NCBI RefSeq assembly: GCF_024972775.1 | Contig: NZ_CP092282.1 | Location: 992,001-1,056,000, forward strand | Length of the DNA: 64,000 nucleotides | Direction of reading: 5' to 3' | DNA from: Dehalobacter sp. DCM | GTDB lineage: Bacteria; Bacillota; Desulfitobacteriia; Desulfitobacteriales; Syntrophobotulaceae | Part shown: in pieces, positions 19,007 to 28,063 of the stretch | Position numbering within the stretch: the stretch's first letter is position 1 | Layout: every line of letters starts with the position of its first letter | Notes under the pieces: generated by a model | What the model was told of the DNA's origin: nothing | The model's database searches: none | What the model saw: only the letters and a program-made list of their open reading frames with translations | Translations under genes and position numbers: made by a program

Positions 19007-20697
19007 AAATCGTGCCCTCCGGGAGTTATTAAGTGGGTTGCACATGCAATACAGGGATCGAAGGAGTGAATGGTTCTGAGTAACTCCAGAGGCTGCCCTG
19101 AGACAGCCATGGGGGTATCCAGCAAAGAGGCTTCATAGGGTCCTTTTTGACCCGATGCATCCCGGGGTGAAGCATTCCATGTCGTAGGAACAACAGCCTG
19201 GTAGCTTTCAACTTTACCATTGCGGATTTTGATCCAATGGGCCAATGCACCGCGGGGGGCTTCAGCCCACCCCACGCCGTGTGCTTCATCTGGCCAACGG
19301 CTGGGATCCCACTTTTCAGGGTTAAACGTTTGGGTATCTCCTGCTTTGATATTGGCGATCAGGTCGGCATAAAACCCTGCTAAATGGTCAACACAGTATT
19401 TTGTTTCCAACGCCCTGGCTAAGGTTCTTCCCAGGGTGGAGTAAAGCGCATTAAGAGGGAGATCAAGTCTTTTCAGCGCATTATCCGTCAGTTCTTTGAT
19501 CTCTTTATTGCCTCTGGCATAAGCAATTAATAGCCGCGCAAGAGGTCCTACTTCCATCGCATGTCCCTGCCAACGCGGTGACTTGATCCAGCTGTACTTC
19601 TTTGTTTCATCCAGGTTTGTATAGGGGGGCTTGGGGCCGTCGTAGGCTGGATCCGTATGCCCTTGCCATGGATGAAGTCCGGTATCGGCGTCCGGGTATT
19701 TATACCAGGCGTGGGACACAAACTCCTGGATTTGGTTTGGATCTTTTAAATCGAGGTCATAAACCTTATTTAGGTTTCGGTTTAGAATAATACCGGCGGG
19801 AAAAAGATAACTGTTCGCCTCATGGATATCAGTAGTCGGAACACCGCCGTAGGACAAATAATTGCCGATTCCGCCGCCCCAGAGGTCGTGTTTATAGAAT
19901 CCGGCAATAGCAAAAACATCCGGGATAAGTACTTGGTCAACAAAGGTTTGGGCTTCTGCGATTTTTGTTTTAACGAGATTCAAACGCTCCATATTGATTA
20001 CATGGACATCATCCAGGTTGATGGTTGAAGAATGCCCGCCGACTAAGTAGTTCGGATGGGGATTCTTTCCGCCAAATACCGTATGGATCTTGGCGATCTC
20101 TTTCTGCCAGTTTAAAGCCTCCAGATAGTGGGCGACAGCCATAAGATTAGCCTCGGGCGGCAGTCGATAAGCCGGATGTCCCCAGTAGGCATTCGCAAAA
20201 ATTCCCAGCTGACCGCTGTTGACAACATTCTTAACTTTATTTTGTGTATCGCGGAAATACCCTTCAGAGGCGTTGGGCCAAGCGGACAGTGACATCGCCA
20301 GCTGGCTGGTGGCTTTCGGATCTGCTTTCAAGGCACTGAGCACATCAATCCAGTCAAACCCATGCAAATGGTAAAAATGGATTACATGGTCCTGGGTAAA
20401 TTGGGTTAGTGTCATGATGTTGCGGATGTAATTGGCATTCTTCGGTATGGGATAGTTTAAGGCGTCTTCTACGGCACGGATAGAGGCAATGGCGTGGATA
20501 TGGGTACAGACGCCGCAGATCCGTTGAACAAAGGACCAGACATCGCGAGGGTCCCTGTTTTCAACAATTTTTTCGATTCCCCGAAAAACGGTACCGGAGC
20601 TTACAGCATCTGTGATTCGATTGCCATCAACCACAGCCTCTATCCGCAAATGACCTTCGATCCGGGTAATAGGGTCAACCACAATACGTGTTGCCAT
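19003..20697 (-). CDS. hyaB: NiFe uptake hydrogenase large subunit
   Basis: A 564-residue catalytic subunit carrying the NiFe(CN)2CO centre. N-terminal motif L1 is RICGVCTHIH (Cys61, Cys64) and C-terminal L2 is DPCIACATH (Cys549, Cys552), followed by a 9-residue tail removed by a maturation protease after His555. The PITRIEGHLR opening is typical of group 1 periplasmic-side enzymes; the subunit has no signal and travels with the Tat-tagged small subunit. ATG 20697 is preferred over TTG 20706 on Shine-Dalgarno spacing. It oxidises hydrogen and feeds electrons to HyaC. Confidence 0.96.
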   Translation of the reverse strand: MATRIVVDPITRIEGHLRIEAVVDGNRITDAVSSGTVFRGIEKIVENRDPRDVWSFVQRICGVCTHIHAIASIRAVEDALNYPIPKNANYIRNIMTLTQFTQDHVIHFYHLHGFDWIDVLSALKADPKATSQLAMSLSAWPNASEGYFRDTQNKVKNVVNSGQLGIFANAYWGHPAYRLPPEANLMAVAHYLEALNWQKEIAKIHTVFGGKNPHPNYLVGGHSSTINLDDVHVINMERLNLVKTKIAEAQTFVDQVLIPDVFAIAGFYKHDLWGGGIGNYLSYGGVPTTDIHEANSYLFPAGIILNRNLNKVYDLDLKDPNQIQEFVSHAWYKYPDADTGLHPWQGHTDPAYDGPKPPYTNLDETKKYSWIKSPRWQGHAMEVGPLARLLIAYARGNKEIKELTDNALKRLDLPLNALYSTLGRTLARALETKYCVDHLAGFYADLIANIKAGDTQTFNPEKWDPSRWPDEAHGVGWAEAPRGALAHWIKIRNGKVESYQAVVPTTWNASPRDASGQKGPYEASLLDTPMAVSGQPLELLRTIHSFDPCIACATHLITPGGHDL

Positions 20698-20839
20698 TGA
20701 ATCCAAACCTTTCTTATCATTTAATCAGTTTTGTTTCCCACTTTTTTTAAATTCTATATTCGGCTCACGCTTTATAATAACAATGGTGTCTATTTCCTAA
20801 TCGGGACACCGCGTGTATTTGTCCCCTTCTGCTATTTGT

Positions 20840-21931
20840 TCAGCGAGTGTCTTTTTCGGAATCAGATCCGTCTTTATTGCTTCGGCCCCTGACGGCAGAA
20901 GTGACTGCGCCATGAACGATTACCCCCGCTCCGGCAATGCCTAAAGCTGCCAGTCCGATTTGATCTGGATTTTTACCGATGACATCGTTGGGTATTTCGG
21001 CTAAATGAGTATAAAATGGTGTGCTGGAATCATACCAATTATTCTCGGAACAAGCCATACACGGATGTCCCGATTTTACAGGGAAACTGACACCATCGTT
21101 CCATTCCGTTACCGCACAGGCATTGTAAGCAACAGGGCCTTTGCAGCCCACCTTGTATAGGCACCAGCCTTTTTTTGCGCCCTCATCATCGAACTGTTCG
21201 ACAAACTGGCCCGCATCAAAAAAAGCCCGACGAGTACACCCGTCATGGACGCGCTTTGAGTAAAAGGCCTTTGGTCTGCCAAGGCTTGTGAGTTCAGGGA
21301 TGGTACCGAAGGTAATATAATGGACGATTGTGCCGGTGATCACTTCTGCTATAGGCGGACACCCAGGAACATCAATAACCGGCTTGTCTTTGACAATCCG
21401 ACGAATGGGCACCGCCTGCGTTGGATTGGGGTGAGCGCCTTGAATACACGCATTCGTGGCACAGGATCCGTAGGCAATCACCGCAGCAGCGCCGGCGGCA
21501 CATTCCTGAAGCAATTCGTTAGCGGTAACTCCTCCGATGGTACAGTAAATACCGCCTTCTCCTAACGTTGCACTGCCTTCTACCACCAGAACGTAATTAC
21601 CGTAATGTTCGTTCATTACTTTTTTCCTGGCAGCCTCGGCCTGTTCTCCTGCAGCGGCTTGCAACGTTTCCATATAGTCGAGGGAAATCATATTTAATAT
21701 GAAATCAGAAAACAGGGGATGAGATGAACGGATCAAGGATTCACAGCAGCACGTGCACTCCTGAAGATTCAAATAGATGACCGGCAGTCTCGGTTTCGTT
21801 TCCAGGGCGTTGGCGATACGTGGAATGGCAGTGGCTTCTAAGCCTAACATTCCAGCCATCATCGTGCAGAATTTAAGAAAATCCCTGCGTGTAATCCCTT
21901 TTTGAACTGCCCAGTGATAATAACTTTCCAT
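20840..21931 (-). CDS. hyaA: NiFe uptake hydrogenase small subunit with six-cysteine proximal-cluster signature
   Basis: A 363-residue iron-sulfur subunit. The Tat signal is TRRDFLK (14-20), followed by a hydrophobic stretch; a C-terminal helix (about 330-350) anchors it in the membrane. The proximal-cluster motif reads ECTCCCES (Cys59, 61, 62, 63) and GSCATNAC (Cys157, 162). Cys61 and Cys162 sit where E. coli Hyd-1 has its two supernumerary cysteines (Cys19, Cys120), the hallmark of the [4Fe-3S] cluster of oxygen-tolerant enzymes. Cys63 is a further extra cysteine. The distal and medial cluster ligands are present. It is the first gene of the operon; the 142-bp gap to hyaB holds a small hairpin. 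Confidence 0.95.
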   Translation of the reverse strand: MESYYHWAVQKGITRRDFLKFCTMMAGMLGLEATAIPRIANALETKPRLPVIYLNLQECTCCCESLIRSSHPLFSDFILNMISLDYMETLQAAAGEQAEAARKKVMNEHYGNYVLVVEGSATLGEGGIYCTIGGVTANELLQECAAGAAAVIAYGSCATNACIQGAHPNPTQAVPIRRIVKDKPVIDVPGCPPIAEVITGTIVHYITFGTIPELTSLGRPKAFYSKRVHDGCTRRAFFDAGQFVEQFDDEGAKKGWCLYKVGCKGPVAYNACAVTEWNDGVSFPVKSGHPCMACSENNWYDSSTPFYTHLAEIPNDVIGKNPDQIGLAALGIAGAGVIVHGAVTSAVRGRSNKDGSDSEKDTR

Positions 21932-22129
21932 AGGTGATTCTCTCTTTCTAATTCTCACCCCATATTTTGCATTTTTACGGATATTTTTATGTACGTGCTC
22001 ACATTTTATTTGCCGAAGCAGCTTACTGAGCCTAAGCAGCCTGGTTAAGACAGTTATACGTATTTATCTTGCACTATTTTTGCATTCAAATGAAAATCCT
22101 TATACAATAAGTTTCAGGGGGAGAATTAA

Positions 22130-22474
22130 GTGGAAAATAAACATTACTTCTTACTGCGAGAACAAAAAACCGTCCAAGTCATGATCGATATGTATTGCGG
22201 ACATCACCATAAGGGCAAAGAGCAAAGCCAAAAACGCTGCAATGACTGTCAGAAACTATACGAATATGCCTTAAACAAGATCGAAAAGTGTGTGTTTGGA
22301 TTAGATAAACCAGTGTGCTCCAGCTGCACGAGACATTGCTATCAAACGGACCAAAGGGAACAGATCCGAAAGGTCATGCGCTATGCCGGACCGCGTATGC
22401 TATACCGTCATCCGATTTTAGCGGGATATTATTTTATCAATAAACACAAATCAAGACGCAATAGAGCCAAGTGA
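22130..22474 (+). CDS. YgbA-family cysteine-rich protein (nitrous-oxide-stimulated promoter family)
   Basis: A 114-residue soluble protein rich in Cys and His: MYCGHHH near residue 22, then CNDC, C, and CSSCTRHCY, followed by VMRYAGPRML and HPILA. This pattern matches the YgbA family, whose E. coli member is induced by nitric oxide and thought to help protect or mobilise iron-sulfur proteins. The GTG 22130 start follows GGGGGAG. It is divergent from the hydrogenase operon over 198 bp, so shared regulation is possible. An intense hairpin repeat begins right after the stop. Confidence 0.8.
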   Translation: MENKHYFLLREQKTVQVMIDMYCGHHHKGKEQSQKRCNDCQKLYEYALNKIEKCVFGLDKPVCSSCTRHCYQTDQREQIRKVMRYAGPRMLYRHPILAGYYFINKHKSRRNRAK

Positions 22475-22564
22475 CAGGTGACAAAAGGGACGCAGGTGAC
22501 AAAAGGGACGTAGACCATTGTCTCCAAAAAAGGAGACAATGGTCTACGTCCCTTTTGTCACCTG
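22475..22564. repeat. Direct repeat plus 33-bp perfect hairpin
   Basis: CAGGTGACAAAAGGGACG occurs twice in tandem (22475-22492 and 22493-22510). From 22493 a 33-base arm, a loop of six A, and a perfect 33-base complementary arm (22532-22564) follow. It starts one base after the YgbA stop codon. Perfect arms of this length suggest a recently spread REP- or MITE-like element rather than a terminator; no T-run follows on either strand. Confidence 0.85.
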
Positions 22565-22578
22565 TGCCTTATGTCACC

Positions 22579-22602
22579 AAAATCGCCATCGATGGCGATT
22601 TT
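22579..22602. repeat. 24-bp perfect palindrome
   Basis: AAAATCGCCATC is followed directly by its reverse complement. On both strands it resembles a terminator stem ending in TTTT. It sits between the hairpin repeat and the glnA terminator. Confidence 0.6.
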
Positions 22603-22643
22603 GTATCTGAACACATGGCGGTGATGATTCGGCAATTTTCGAT

Positions 22644-22708
22644 AACCCCTTGGCAAAAACAAAGAAGAGAAGGGTGTGCCTTCTCTTCTTTGTTTTTCTG
22701 AAGGGTTT
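22644..22708. terminator. Bidirectional terminator after glnA
   Basis: The arms at 22655-22673 and 22679-22697 form a 19-bp perfect stem around GTGTG with T/A tracts at both bases; outer AACCCCTT and AAGGGTTT add partial pairing. It ends 38 bp beyond the glnA stop on the minus strand and could also stop plus-strand readthrough. Confidence 0.85.
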
Positions 22709-22746
22709 AGTGCCATGTCAATCTATGGTTAACAAGGTACTCAAAA

Positions 22747-24840
22747 TTAAAGTAGAAACAGCATTTCAGCGTAGGTTGGAAGCGGCCAAAGTGCGTCATC
22801 CACCAACGTTTCCAGCTTATCCCCATAGGTTCTCAACTCGGCCATTGCTGTAAATACTTTGTCACGGTAGGTAACAGCGCCGGTATGAACCTCAGTAATA
22901 TCAGCAGCTTCTTGAACAGCCTTTTCCAAAGCAGTCGTCTTTGCTTTAAACGTACTTAATGTGGAACATACTTCGTTAATTACATCTTCCTGTGCTGAGG
23001 TATCCGCAGCAGAAACGACAGATTTAACGCTTTGCACAGAGGCAGCGAGGTCACCGGCAAATTTTGCTGCTGCAGGGAAGATCATTCTGTTGGCCATGTC
23101 AATCATGGTCTTTGCTTCAATATTGATGATCTTATTGTACTGTTCAAGCAGGATCTCGTAACGGGAATGAACTTCTTGTTTACTCAGGACACTATGCTTC
23201 TCTAAAACAGCGACATTTTTATCCACTATGAAGCATTCAACGGCTGCAACCATGGATTTAATATTGGGAAGTCCGCGTTTTTCCGCTTCATCGACCCATT
23301 CATCCGAATAATTATTGCCATTGAAGATTATCCGGTTGTGTTTCGTCAATATATCTTTTAAAACCGCTTGGAGTTCACTATTGAAATCCTTGGCCTTTTC
23401 CAGTTTGTCAGCAATCTGGCAGAGACTTTCGGCGACAATGGTATTGAGTACCATGTTTGGACCGGCAATGGAGTTGCTGGAACCAACCATGCGGAATTCA
23501 AATTTATTCCCGGTAAATGCAAACGGAGACGTTCTATTACGATCCGAGTTATCTTTGGGTATTTCCGGAAGAGTAGAAACGCCCACGGTCAGCGTACCAT
23601 TGGGGATAGAACTTTTGACACCGCCGTTTTGAATCTGCTCGACAATATCGGTCAGCATATCGCCAAGGAACATGGAAATAATCGCAGGAGGGGCTTCGTT
23701 GGCGCCCAGGCGGTGATCATTCCCAGGGTTAGCTGCTGAGAGTCGGAGAAGGTCGGCGTATTCATCTACGGCTTTGATTACGGAGCACAGGAAGGTAAGG
23801 AACTGGGCGTTATCGTGTGGGTTATTGCCCGGATCAAGCAGATTCTGTCCATCGTTGGTGCTCATGGACCAGTTGTTGTGTTTGCCGGAACCGTTAACGC
23901 CTGCGAAAGGTTTTTCATGAATAAGGCATACCAAATCGTGGTGGAGAGCAACCTTTTTTAACGTATCCATGACCAATTGATTATGATCTGTGGCAACATT
24001 CGTCGTTGAGAAAATCGGGGCGATTTCAAATTGAGCCGGAGCAACTTCGTTATGTTGGGTTTTTGCCAGGATCCCCAGTTTCCAAAGCTCTTCATTTAGC
24101 TCTTTCATGAAAGCAGCGATACGTTCTTTAATGCTGCCAAAATAGTGATCTTCCATCTCCTGGCCTTTGGCAGGGGGTGCTCCAAAAAGTGTTCTGCCGG
24201 TAAGAATCAGGTCCATACGGGCATCAAAGAATTTTTTATCGATCAGAAAGTATTCCTGCTCAGGTCCCACGGTCGAAATGACCCGACTGGCCGTTGTATT
24301 GCCAAAAAGTCTTAAAACCCGGATAGCTTGTTTGGATAAAGCCTCCATGGAACGCAGAAGAGGTGTTTTCTTGTCCAATACTTCACCGGTATACGAATAA
24401 AATACTGTCGGGATCGTCAAGGTTATTACACCATTTTTGTCTTCCCGGCAAAAGGCCGGCGATGTGCAGTCCCAAGCAGTATAGCCTCTGGCCTCAAAGG
24501 TTGCCCGAATGCCACCGCTAGGGAAAGAAGAGGCGTCAGGTTCACCTTTAATTAATTCTTTGCCGGAAAACTCCATGATGACTTTACCATCATCGGTAGG
24601 TGAAATAAAGGAATCATGTTTTTCAGCTGTAAGGCCTGTCATGGGCTGGAACCAGTGGGTATAATGGGTGGCACCTTTCTCGATGGCCCAGTCTTTCATC
24701 GCATTGGCGACGACTTCAGCGACGTCGAGTTCAAGCGTTTTTCCCTCATTAATGGTTTTTTTCAAGGCTTTGTAGGTTGCCTTGGGTAGCCGTTCTTTCA
24801 TGACGGCATCATTAAAGACGTTCATTGCAAAGATATCCAT
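22747..24840 (-). CDS. glnA: Glutamine synthetase, type III
   Basis: A 697-residue enzyme, the length of dodecameric GSIII (GlnN-type), much longer than GSI (about 450). It makes glutamine from glutamate, ammonia and ATP. Visible features: the N-terminal GSIII-specific region, an active-site segment with KHNNWSMST (nucleotide loop), the NRTSPFAFT substrate-binding stretch and the [10 protein letters not shown] motif. ATG 24840 is preceded by AAGGGGG at a spacing of 10. The leader holds a terminator-type hairpin that could control expression by nitrogen status. It is monocistronic, with a strong terminator. It would assimilate ammonia from Amt or methylamine breakdown. Confidence 0.96.
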   Translation of the reverse strand: MDIFAMNVFNDAVMKERLPKATYKALKKTINEGKTLELDVAEVVANAMKDWAIEKGATHYTHWFQPMTGLTAEKHDSFISPTDDGKVIMEFSGKELIKGEPDASSFPSGGIRATFEARGYTAWDCTSPAFCREDKNGVITLTIPTVFYSYTGEVLDKKTPLLRSMEALSKQAIRVLRLFGNTTASRVISTVGPEQEYFLIDKKFFDARMDLILTGRTLFGAPPAKGQEMEDHYFGSIKERIAAFMKELNEELWKLGILAKTQHNEVAPAQFEIAPIFSTTNVATDHNQLVMDTLKKVALHHDLVCLIHEKPFAGVNGSGKHNNWSMSTNDGQNLLDPGNNPHDNAQFLTFLCSVIKAVDEYADLLRLSAANPGNDHRLGANEAPPAIISMFLGDMLTDIVEQIQNGGVKSSIPNGTLTVGVSTLPEIPKDNSDRNRTSPFAFTGNKFEFRMVGSSNSIAGPNMVLNTIVAESLCQIADKLEKAKDFNSELQAVLKDILTKHNRIIFNGNNYSDEWVDEAEKRGLPNIKSMVAAVECFIVDKNVAVLEKHSVLSKQEVHSRYEILLEQYNKIINIEAKTMIDMANRMIFPAAAKFAGDLAASVQSVKSVVSAADTSAQEDVINEVCSTLSTFKAKTTALEKAVQEAADITEVHTGAVTYRDKVFTAMAELRTYGDKLETLVDDALWPLPTYAEMLFLL

Positions 24841-24932
24841 TGTTCAGAATCCCCCTTCAGATTAGATAAAATGAGATCGACTTATCCATTTTTAACACAT
24901 GGATATTAACGTTTGGATTAAATAGTCATTAT

Positions 24933-24999
24933 AAAAACAAAAAGGCAAAGAAAACTATCCTCACGGTAAAAACCGTTGAGGAATAAGCATCTTTGCTCA
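24933..24999 (-). promoter_or_regulatory. Attenuator-like hairpin in the glnA leader, ANTAR-like hexaloop
   Basis: On the minus strand GCAAAG (24996-24991) pairs with CTTTGC (24950-24945), with inner CCTC/GAGG and CGG/CCG pairs, followed by TTTTTGTTTTT: an intrinsic terminator about 90 bp before glnA. No minus-strand gene lies upstream to need it. Overlapping its 5' arm is an alternative hairpin TGAGC-AAAGAT-GCTTA, a hexaloop with A at position 1 and G at position 4 as in ANTAR-protein targets. Only one of the two stem-loops usual for ANTAR sites is recognised. The rest of 24841-25227 is AT-rich with nothing else assignable. Confidence 0.5.
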
Positions 25000-25227
25000 A
25001 AGTTCTTATAAAGCTATTAAAAAATTAACATACCAGCAGTAAATTAGCAAGAGTTTTTTCCTGTGTATACAATATAAATAGTTTAATATAAGTAAGGATA
25101 GTAATTTTATTCAGCAGGATAAAGAATTTAAAAAAAGAAATTATAGTATGGGAATCATTTTTTGTATCATAATCATTTAATTCTTCAGTCATACTTAAGC
25201 ATTATTAAACACATGGAGGTATTTACC

Positions 25228-26490
25228 ATGAGTCTTGTGTATGTTGGATTTGTTCCACATCCCCCAATCATGATCCCGGAAGTTGGGCGGGGTGAAGAAA
25301 AAGGCTGCCAACAGACAGCGGATGCTTTTATTAAGCTTGTTGAAAATGTTATAAAAATGGATGTCAATACGGTTCTGATTGTATCACCGCACGCGCCGTT
25401 ATCACGGGAAGGGTTGATTTATCTTGAGGGGGAACAGCTTTCCGGAAATTTCAGCCGATTTGGTGCAAGTCACGTCAGCCTGTGCTTTGAAACTGATCAG
25501 AACATTCTGATAGCAATAAAAGAAAAGTTAACGGGGTCTGTCCCAGTGACAGCCGAATTAGATCATGGGTCGCTTATTCCTCTCTACTTTCTGCAAAAAG
25601 CAGGATGGACAGGGAAAATTGTTGTTGTTGCTATGCCGCTGGATAAACCGGAACGTTTTGGGAAAATTATTGGGGAAATACTCAATGATTCCGAAAAGCG
25701 GTGTGCACTCATAGCGAGCGGCGATTTATCGCACCGACTGAAAGAAGACGGGCCGTATGGTTTTCATCCCTCCGGGCCTAAACTGGATAATCTTCTTGTT
25801 AAGGGGCTGAAAAAGGATACCACTCTAATTCGCGCGATACCCGAATCGCTAATTGAGGAAGCCGGACAGTGCGGTTACAATTCATTGTTGTTTGCCCTTG
25901 GGGCCAGAGAAGGTGCCATTAAGGTTTTGTCTTATGAGGGACCCTTCGGTGTCGGTTATCTTGTCGCAGAGATATATCGCTCATCGCCTGTAGCTGGTTA
26001 CGCCCGTGAATGTTTGGAATATTATCTAACCTCTAAGGCTTTTGACAAGCAGACGGTTCCTGGCGACCCTTTACTTAAAGAGAAAAGAGGATGCTTTGTC
26101 ACGTTATATAAAGATGGGACGCTTCGTGGGTGTATTGGGACAATCCAGCCGGTGAGAGAAAATCTTGCTTCTGAAATTAAACACAATGCAATTGCCGCAG
26201 GTACTCAAGATCCGCGTTTTTGGCCGGTTCAAGAGGACGAATTGCCCTTGATCACGGTATCGGTAGATGTTCTCGGCGAGACGGAGAAGATACCCGGTCC
26301 GGAGGAATTGGACCCGAAGCGTTATGGTGTCGTTGTCCGGCGGGGTGGCCGAGTTGGATTACTGTTACCTCATCTGGAAGGGATCGATACGGCTGAGGAG
26401 CAGGTCCGTATCGCCAAACAAAAAGCGGGGATTGACCCGAAAGAAGACGTAGAGTTCTGGCGCTTTGAAGTCGATCGGTATTATGAATAA
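25228..26490 (+). CDS. AmmeMemoRadiSam system protein, MEMO (B) and AMMECR1 (A) domains fused
   Basis: A 420-residue fusion. Residues 1 to about 255 form a MEMO/class III extradiol-dioxygenase-like domain (VGFVPHPPIM opening, PHAPLSREG, ASGDLSHRL), and about 260-420 an AMMECR1 domain with the RGCIGT signature. The AMMECR1-MEMO-radical SAM trio (AmrA, AmrB, AmrS) is widely conserved and its biochemical role is unsettled; RNA or small-molecule modification has been suggested. ATG 25228 follows GGAGG 8 bases upstream. The partner radical SAM gene amrS lies 410 bp downstream on the same strand, separated by repeat element B. Confidence 0.92.
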   Translation: MSLVYVGFVPHPPIMIPEVGRGEEKGCQQTADAFIKLVENVIKMDVNTVLIVSPHAPLSREGLIYLEGEQLSGNFSRFGASHVSLCFETDQNILIAIKEKLTGSVPVTAELDHGSLIPLYFLQKAGWTGKIVVVAMPLDKPERFGKIIGEILNDSEKRCALIASGDLSHRLKEDGPYGFHPSGPKLDNLLVKGLKKDTTLIRAIPESLIEEAGQCGYNSLLFALGAREGAIKVLSYEGPFGVGYLVAEIYRSSPVAGYARECLEYYLTSKAFDKQTVPGDPLLKEKRGCFVTLYKDGTLRGCIGTIQPVRENLASEIKHNAIAAGTQDPRFWPVQEDELPLITVSVDVLGETEKIPGPEELDPKRYGVVVRRGGRVGLLLPHLEGIDTAEEQVRIAKQKAGIDPKEDVEFWRFEVDRYYE

Positions 26491-26558
26491 CGTAGTACTT
26501 GTACAACCTATATGAAATAACTACTCACAAGAATAGCCCAAACATTTACTTCAGATTA

Positions 26559-26685
26559 GGTTTACGTGCCACAGTTCCAGCGATAAGCGGAACATGGATT
26601 GCGGTGCGCGGCTGTGACGGTCACGGATGACCTAATGTCGCGGACACCATGGAGGGTGTAGGAGCGACAAGGTCACGGATGACCT
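26559..26685 (+). ncRNA. Element B1 RNA: hairpins with ANGGAN hexaloops (CsrA-site-like)
   Basis: Three hairpins are seen: GGTC-ACGGAT-GACC (26619-26632); ACACC-ATGGAG-GGTGT (26644-26659), enclosed by GTCGC/GCGAC; and AGGTC-ACGGAT-GACCT (26670-26685). An apical hexaloop A-N-G-G-A-N presented on a short stem is the known recognition site of CsrA/RsmA. It starts with the shared core GGTTTACGTGCCACAGTTCC and seems to lack the closing 3' arm, as if truncated by B2. Strand is assigned by the GGA orientation. Transcription is not shown; no promoter was identified. Confidence 0.5.
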
Positions 26686-26723
26686 AGTACAGCATTCTAT
26701 AATTTTCTTTACACCTCAAATCA

Positions 26724-26830
26724 GGTCTGCGTGCCACAGTTCCGGCGACAAGCGGAGCACGGATTGCGTAGCGCGGCTCTTTGCGCCAAGGATGGCGCAA
26801 GAGCCGAAAGCGGAATGTGGCATGCAGACC
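26724..26830 (+). ncRNA. Element B2 RNA: closed structure with a 13-bp ANGGAN hairpin
   Basis: GGTCTGCGTGCCACAGTTCC at the start can pair with GGAATGTGGCATGCAGACC at the end, closing a domain of about 107 nt. Inside, CGGCTC-T-TTGCGCC and GGCGCAA-GAGCCG form a 13-bp stem capped by AAGGAT (26774-26806), an excellent CsrA/RsmA-type hexaloop. A second GGA lies in ACGGAT near 26759. It ends 70 bp before the amrS start, so it could also act in the amrS leader. No csrA gene occurs in the window. Confidence 0.55.
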
Positions 26831-26900
26831 AGCCCAGATTATTACATCCTTCTGTCGTGGTATTTAGAGAACGTTGTACTAGGATAAAGGGGATGGAAAC

Positions 26901-27848
26901 ATGGCGGATTTTATTCAATGTGGATTATGCCCGCATCATTGTAAGCTTAAAGAAGGACAATCCGGCTTCTGTAAAGCAAGGTCCTGCATCGGCGGAAAAG
27001 TTGTTTCCTTGACTTATGGCGAAATGGCTGCGTTTCACCTTGATCCCATTGAGAAAAAACCACTTTATCATTTTTACCCCGGAAGTCGGATCTTTTCCGC
27101 AGGCGGCTTCGGTTGTAATCTTCGCTGCTTCTTTTGCCAAAACCATGAGATATCCCAACACGTCAGTCATGGTCAGTACGTAACACCACAGCAAATGGCG
27201 GCAATGTCCGCGGAGAACGATTCTTTGGGGATTTGCTTTACGTATTCGGAGCCGCTCGTATGGTATGAAATGCTCATGGAAACAGCACCTTTAGTCAAAA
27301 AACAAGGCGGTAAGGTAGTGCTTGTTTCCAATGGTATTATTGAGGAGGAGTATCTGAATAATCTTTTACCCTATTTGGATGCCGCTAACATTGATATCAA
27401 GGGATTCAGCGAAGAGTTTTACCATCAGCATACCGGTGGTAAGCTCGAATGGGTATTGAAAACAGTGGAAAAACTTGCCGCCAAGGTTCATACTGAGATA
27501 ACAACGTTGGTGATTCCGACCTTGAATGACAGTCCGGAGGAAATAACAGCCCTGGCCCGTTGGCTGGCTCAATTGGATATGCCTATTGCTTGGCATTTGA
27601 GCCGCTATTATCCGATGTACAAAAGTAATATTCCGGCAACCGATATGGGGCATTTGCGCGTGCTGTGGGACCAGGTTAAAGACATTTTGCCTTATGTCTA
27701 TCTCGGAAATATGCCCGGCGGAAATACCACCTGCTGCCCAAAATGCGGACGGGATGTTATTCGCCGCGACAACGGAATACGAATGGAGACCAAAGACAGC
27801 AAATGCCCGGATTGCGGTCAGCTGATTTGGGGACAGGGTCTACGGTGA
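26901..27848 (+). CDS. amrS: AmmeMemoRadiSam system radical SAM enzyme
   Basis: A 315-residue radical SAM protein resembling pyruvate-formate-lyase activases. GCNLRCFFCQNHE supplies the CxxxCxxC cluster ligands (about residues 75-82), and an N-terminal CGLCPHHC segment and a C-terminal pair CCPKCG/CPDCG look like auxiliary metal sites. It is the third partner of the AMMECR1/MEMO protein encoded upstream. ATG 26901 follows AAGGGG. The substrate is unknown for the whole family. Its distance from the upstream partner gene is unusual and due to element B. Confidence 0.92.
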   Translation: MADFIQCGLCPHHCKLKEGQSGFCKARSCIGGKVVSLTYGEMAAFHLDPIEKKPLYHFYPGSRIFSAGGFGCNLRCFFCQNHEISQHVSHGQYVTPQQMAAMSAENDSLGICFTYSEPLVWYEMLMETAPLVKKQGGKVVLVSNGIIEEEYLNNLLPYLDAANIDIKGFSEEFYHQHTGGKLEWVLKTVEKLAAKVHTEITTLVIPTLNDSPEEITALARWLAQLDMPIAWHLSRYYPMYKSNIPATDMGHLRVLWDQVKDILPYVYLGNMPGGNTTCCPKCGRDVIRRDNGIRMETKDSKCPDCGQLIWGQGLR

Positions 27849-27891
27849 GTAAACTGTGGAGGCGACAAGCTTGCATAAAAAATACAATACA

Positions 27892-27950
27892 GTATACAAA
27901 TCCAACCGCGTTGTATACAATATTTATCCTTAAAATGGCTTTACAACGCG
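27892..27950. repeat. Overlapping inverted repeats downstream of amrS
   Basis: GTATACAA (27892-27899) pairs with TTGTATAC (27911-27918), and CGCGTTGTA (27907-27915), which overlaps the latter, pairs with TACAACGCG (27942-27950). The two hairpins are mutually exclusive. A nearby TATAGTACTGG resembles the AGTAC ends of the repeat family. Function unknown. Confidence 0.5.
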
Positions 27951-28063
27951 CCAAATAGATATTATAGTACTGGTAAGAGAATTGATTCAGCTGAAGATAA
28001 CAATACTCACCGGATACCGTCAAGAACGAACGATTATATAATTGTTCACCAAGTTAATAACCA

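Larger units (their letters stand above)
26494..26882. repeat. Element B: two adjacent repeat copies between amrBA and amrS
   Basis: The outer ends are imperfect inverted repeats: CTTGTACAACCTATATGAAA on the left against the complement of TTTAGAGAACGTTGTACTAG on the right. An internal CTAGTACAGC at 26685 marks the start of a second copy, so B1 (26494 to about 26690) and B2 (about 26685-26882) abut. Both share CCACAGTTCC and AAGCGGA core segments with element C at 34.4 kb. No protein is encoded. It fills the whole gap between two genes that are usually close neighbours. Confidence 0.7.

Noticed and set aside
22475-22602. CRISPR array from the tandem 18-bp repeats
   Set aside because: Only two adjacent copies without spacers, joined to a perfect hairpin; no cas genes in the window.
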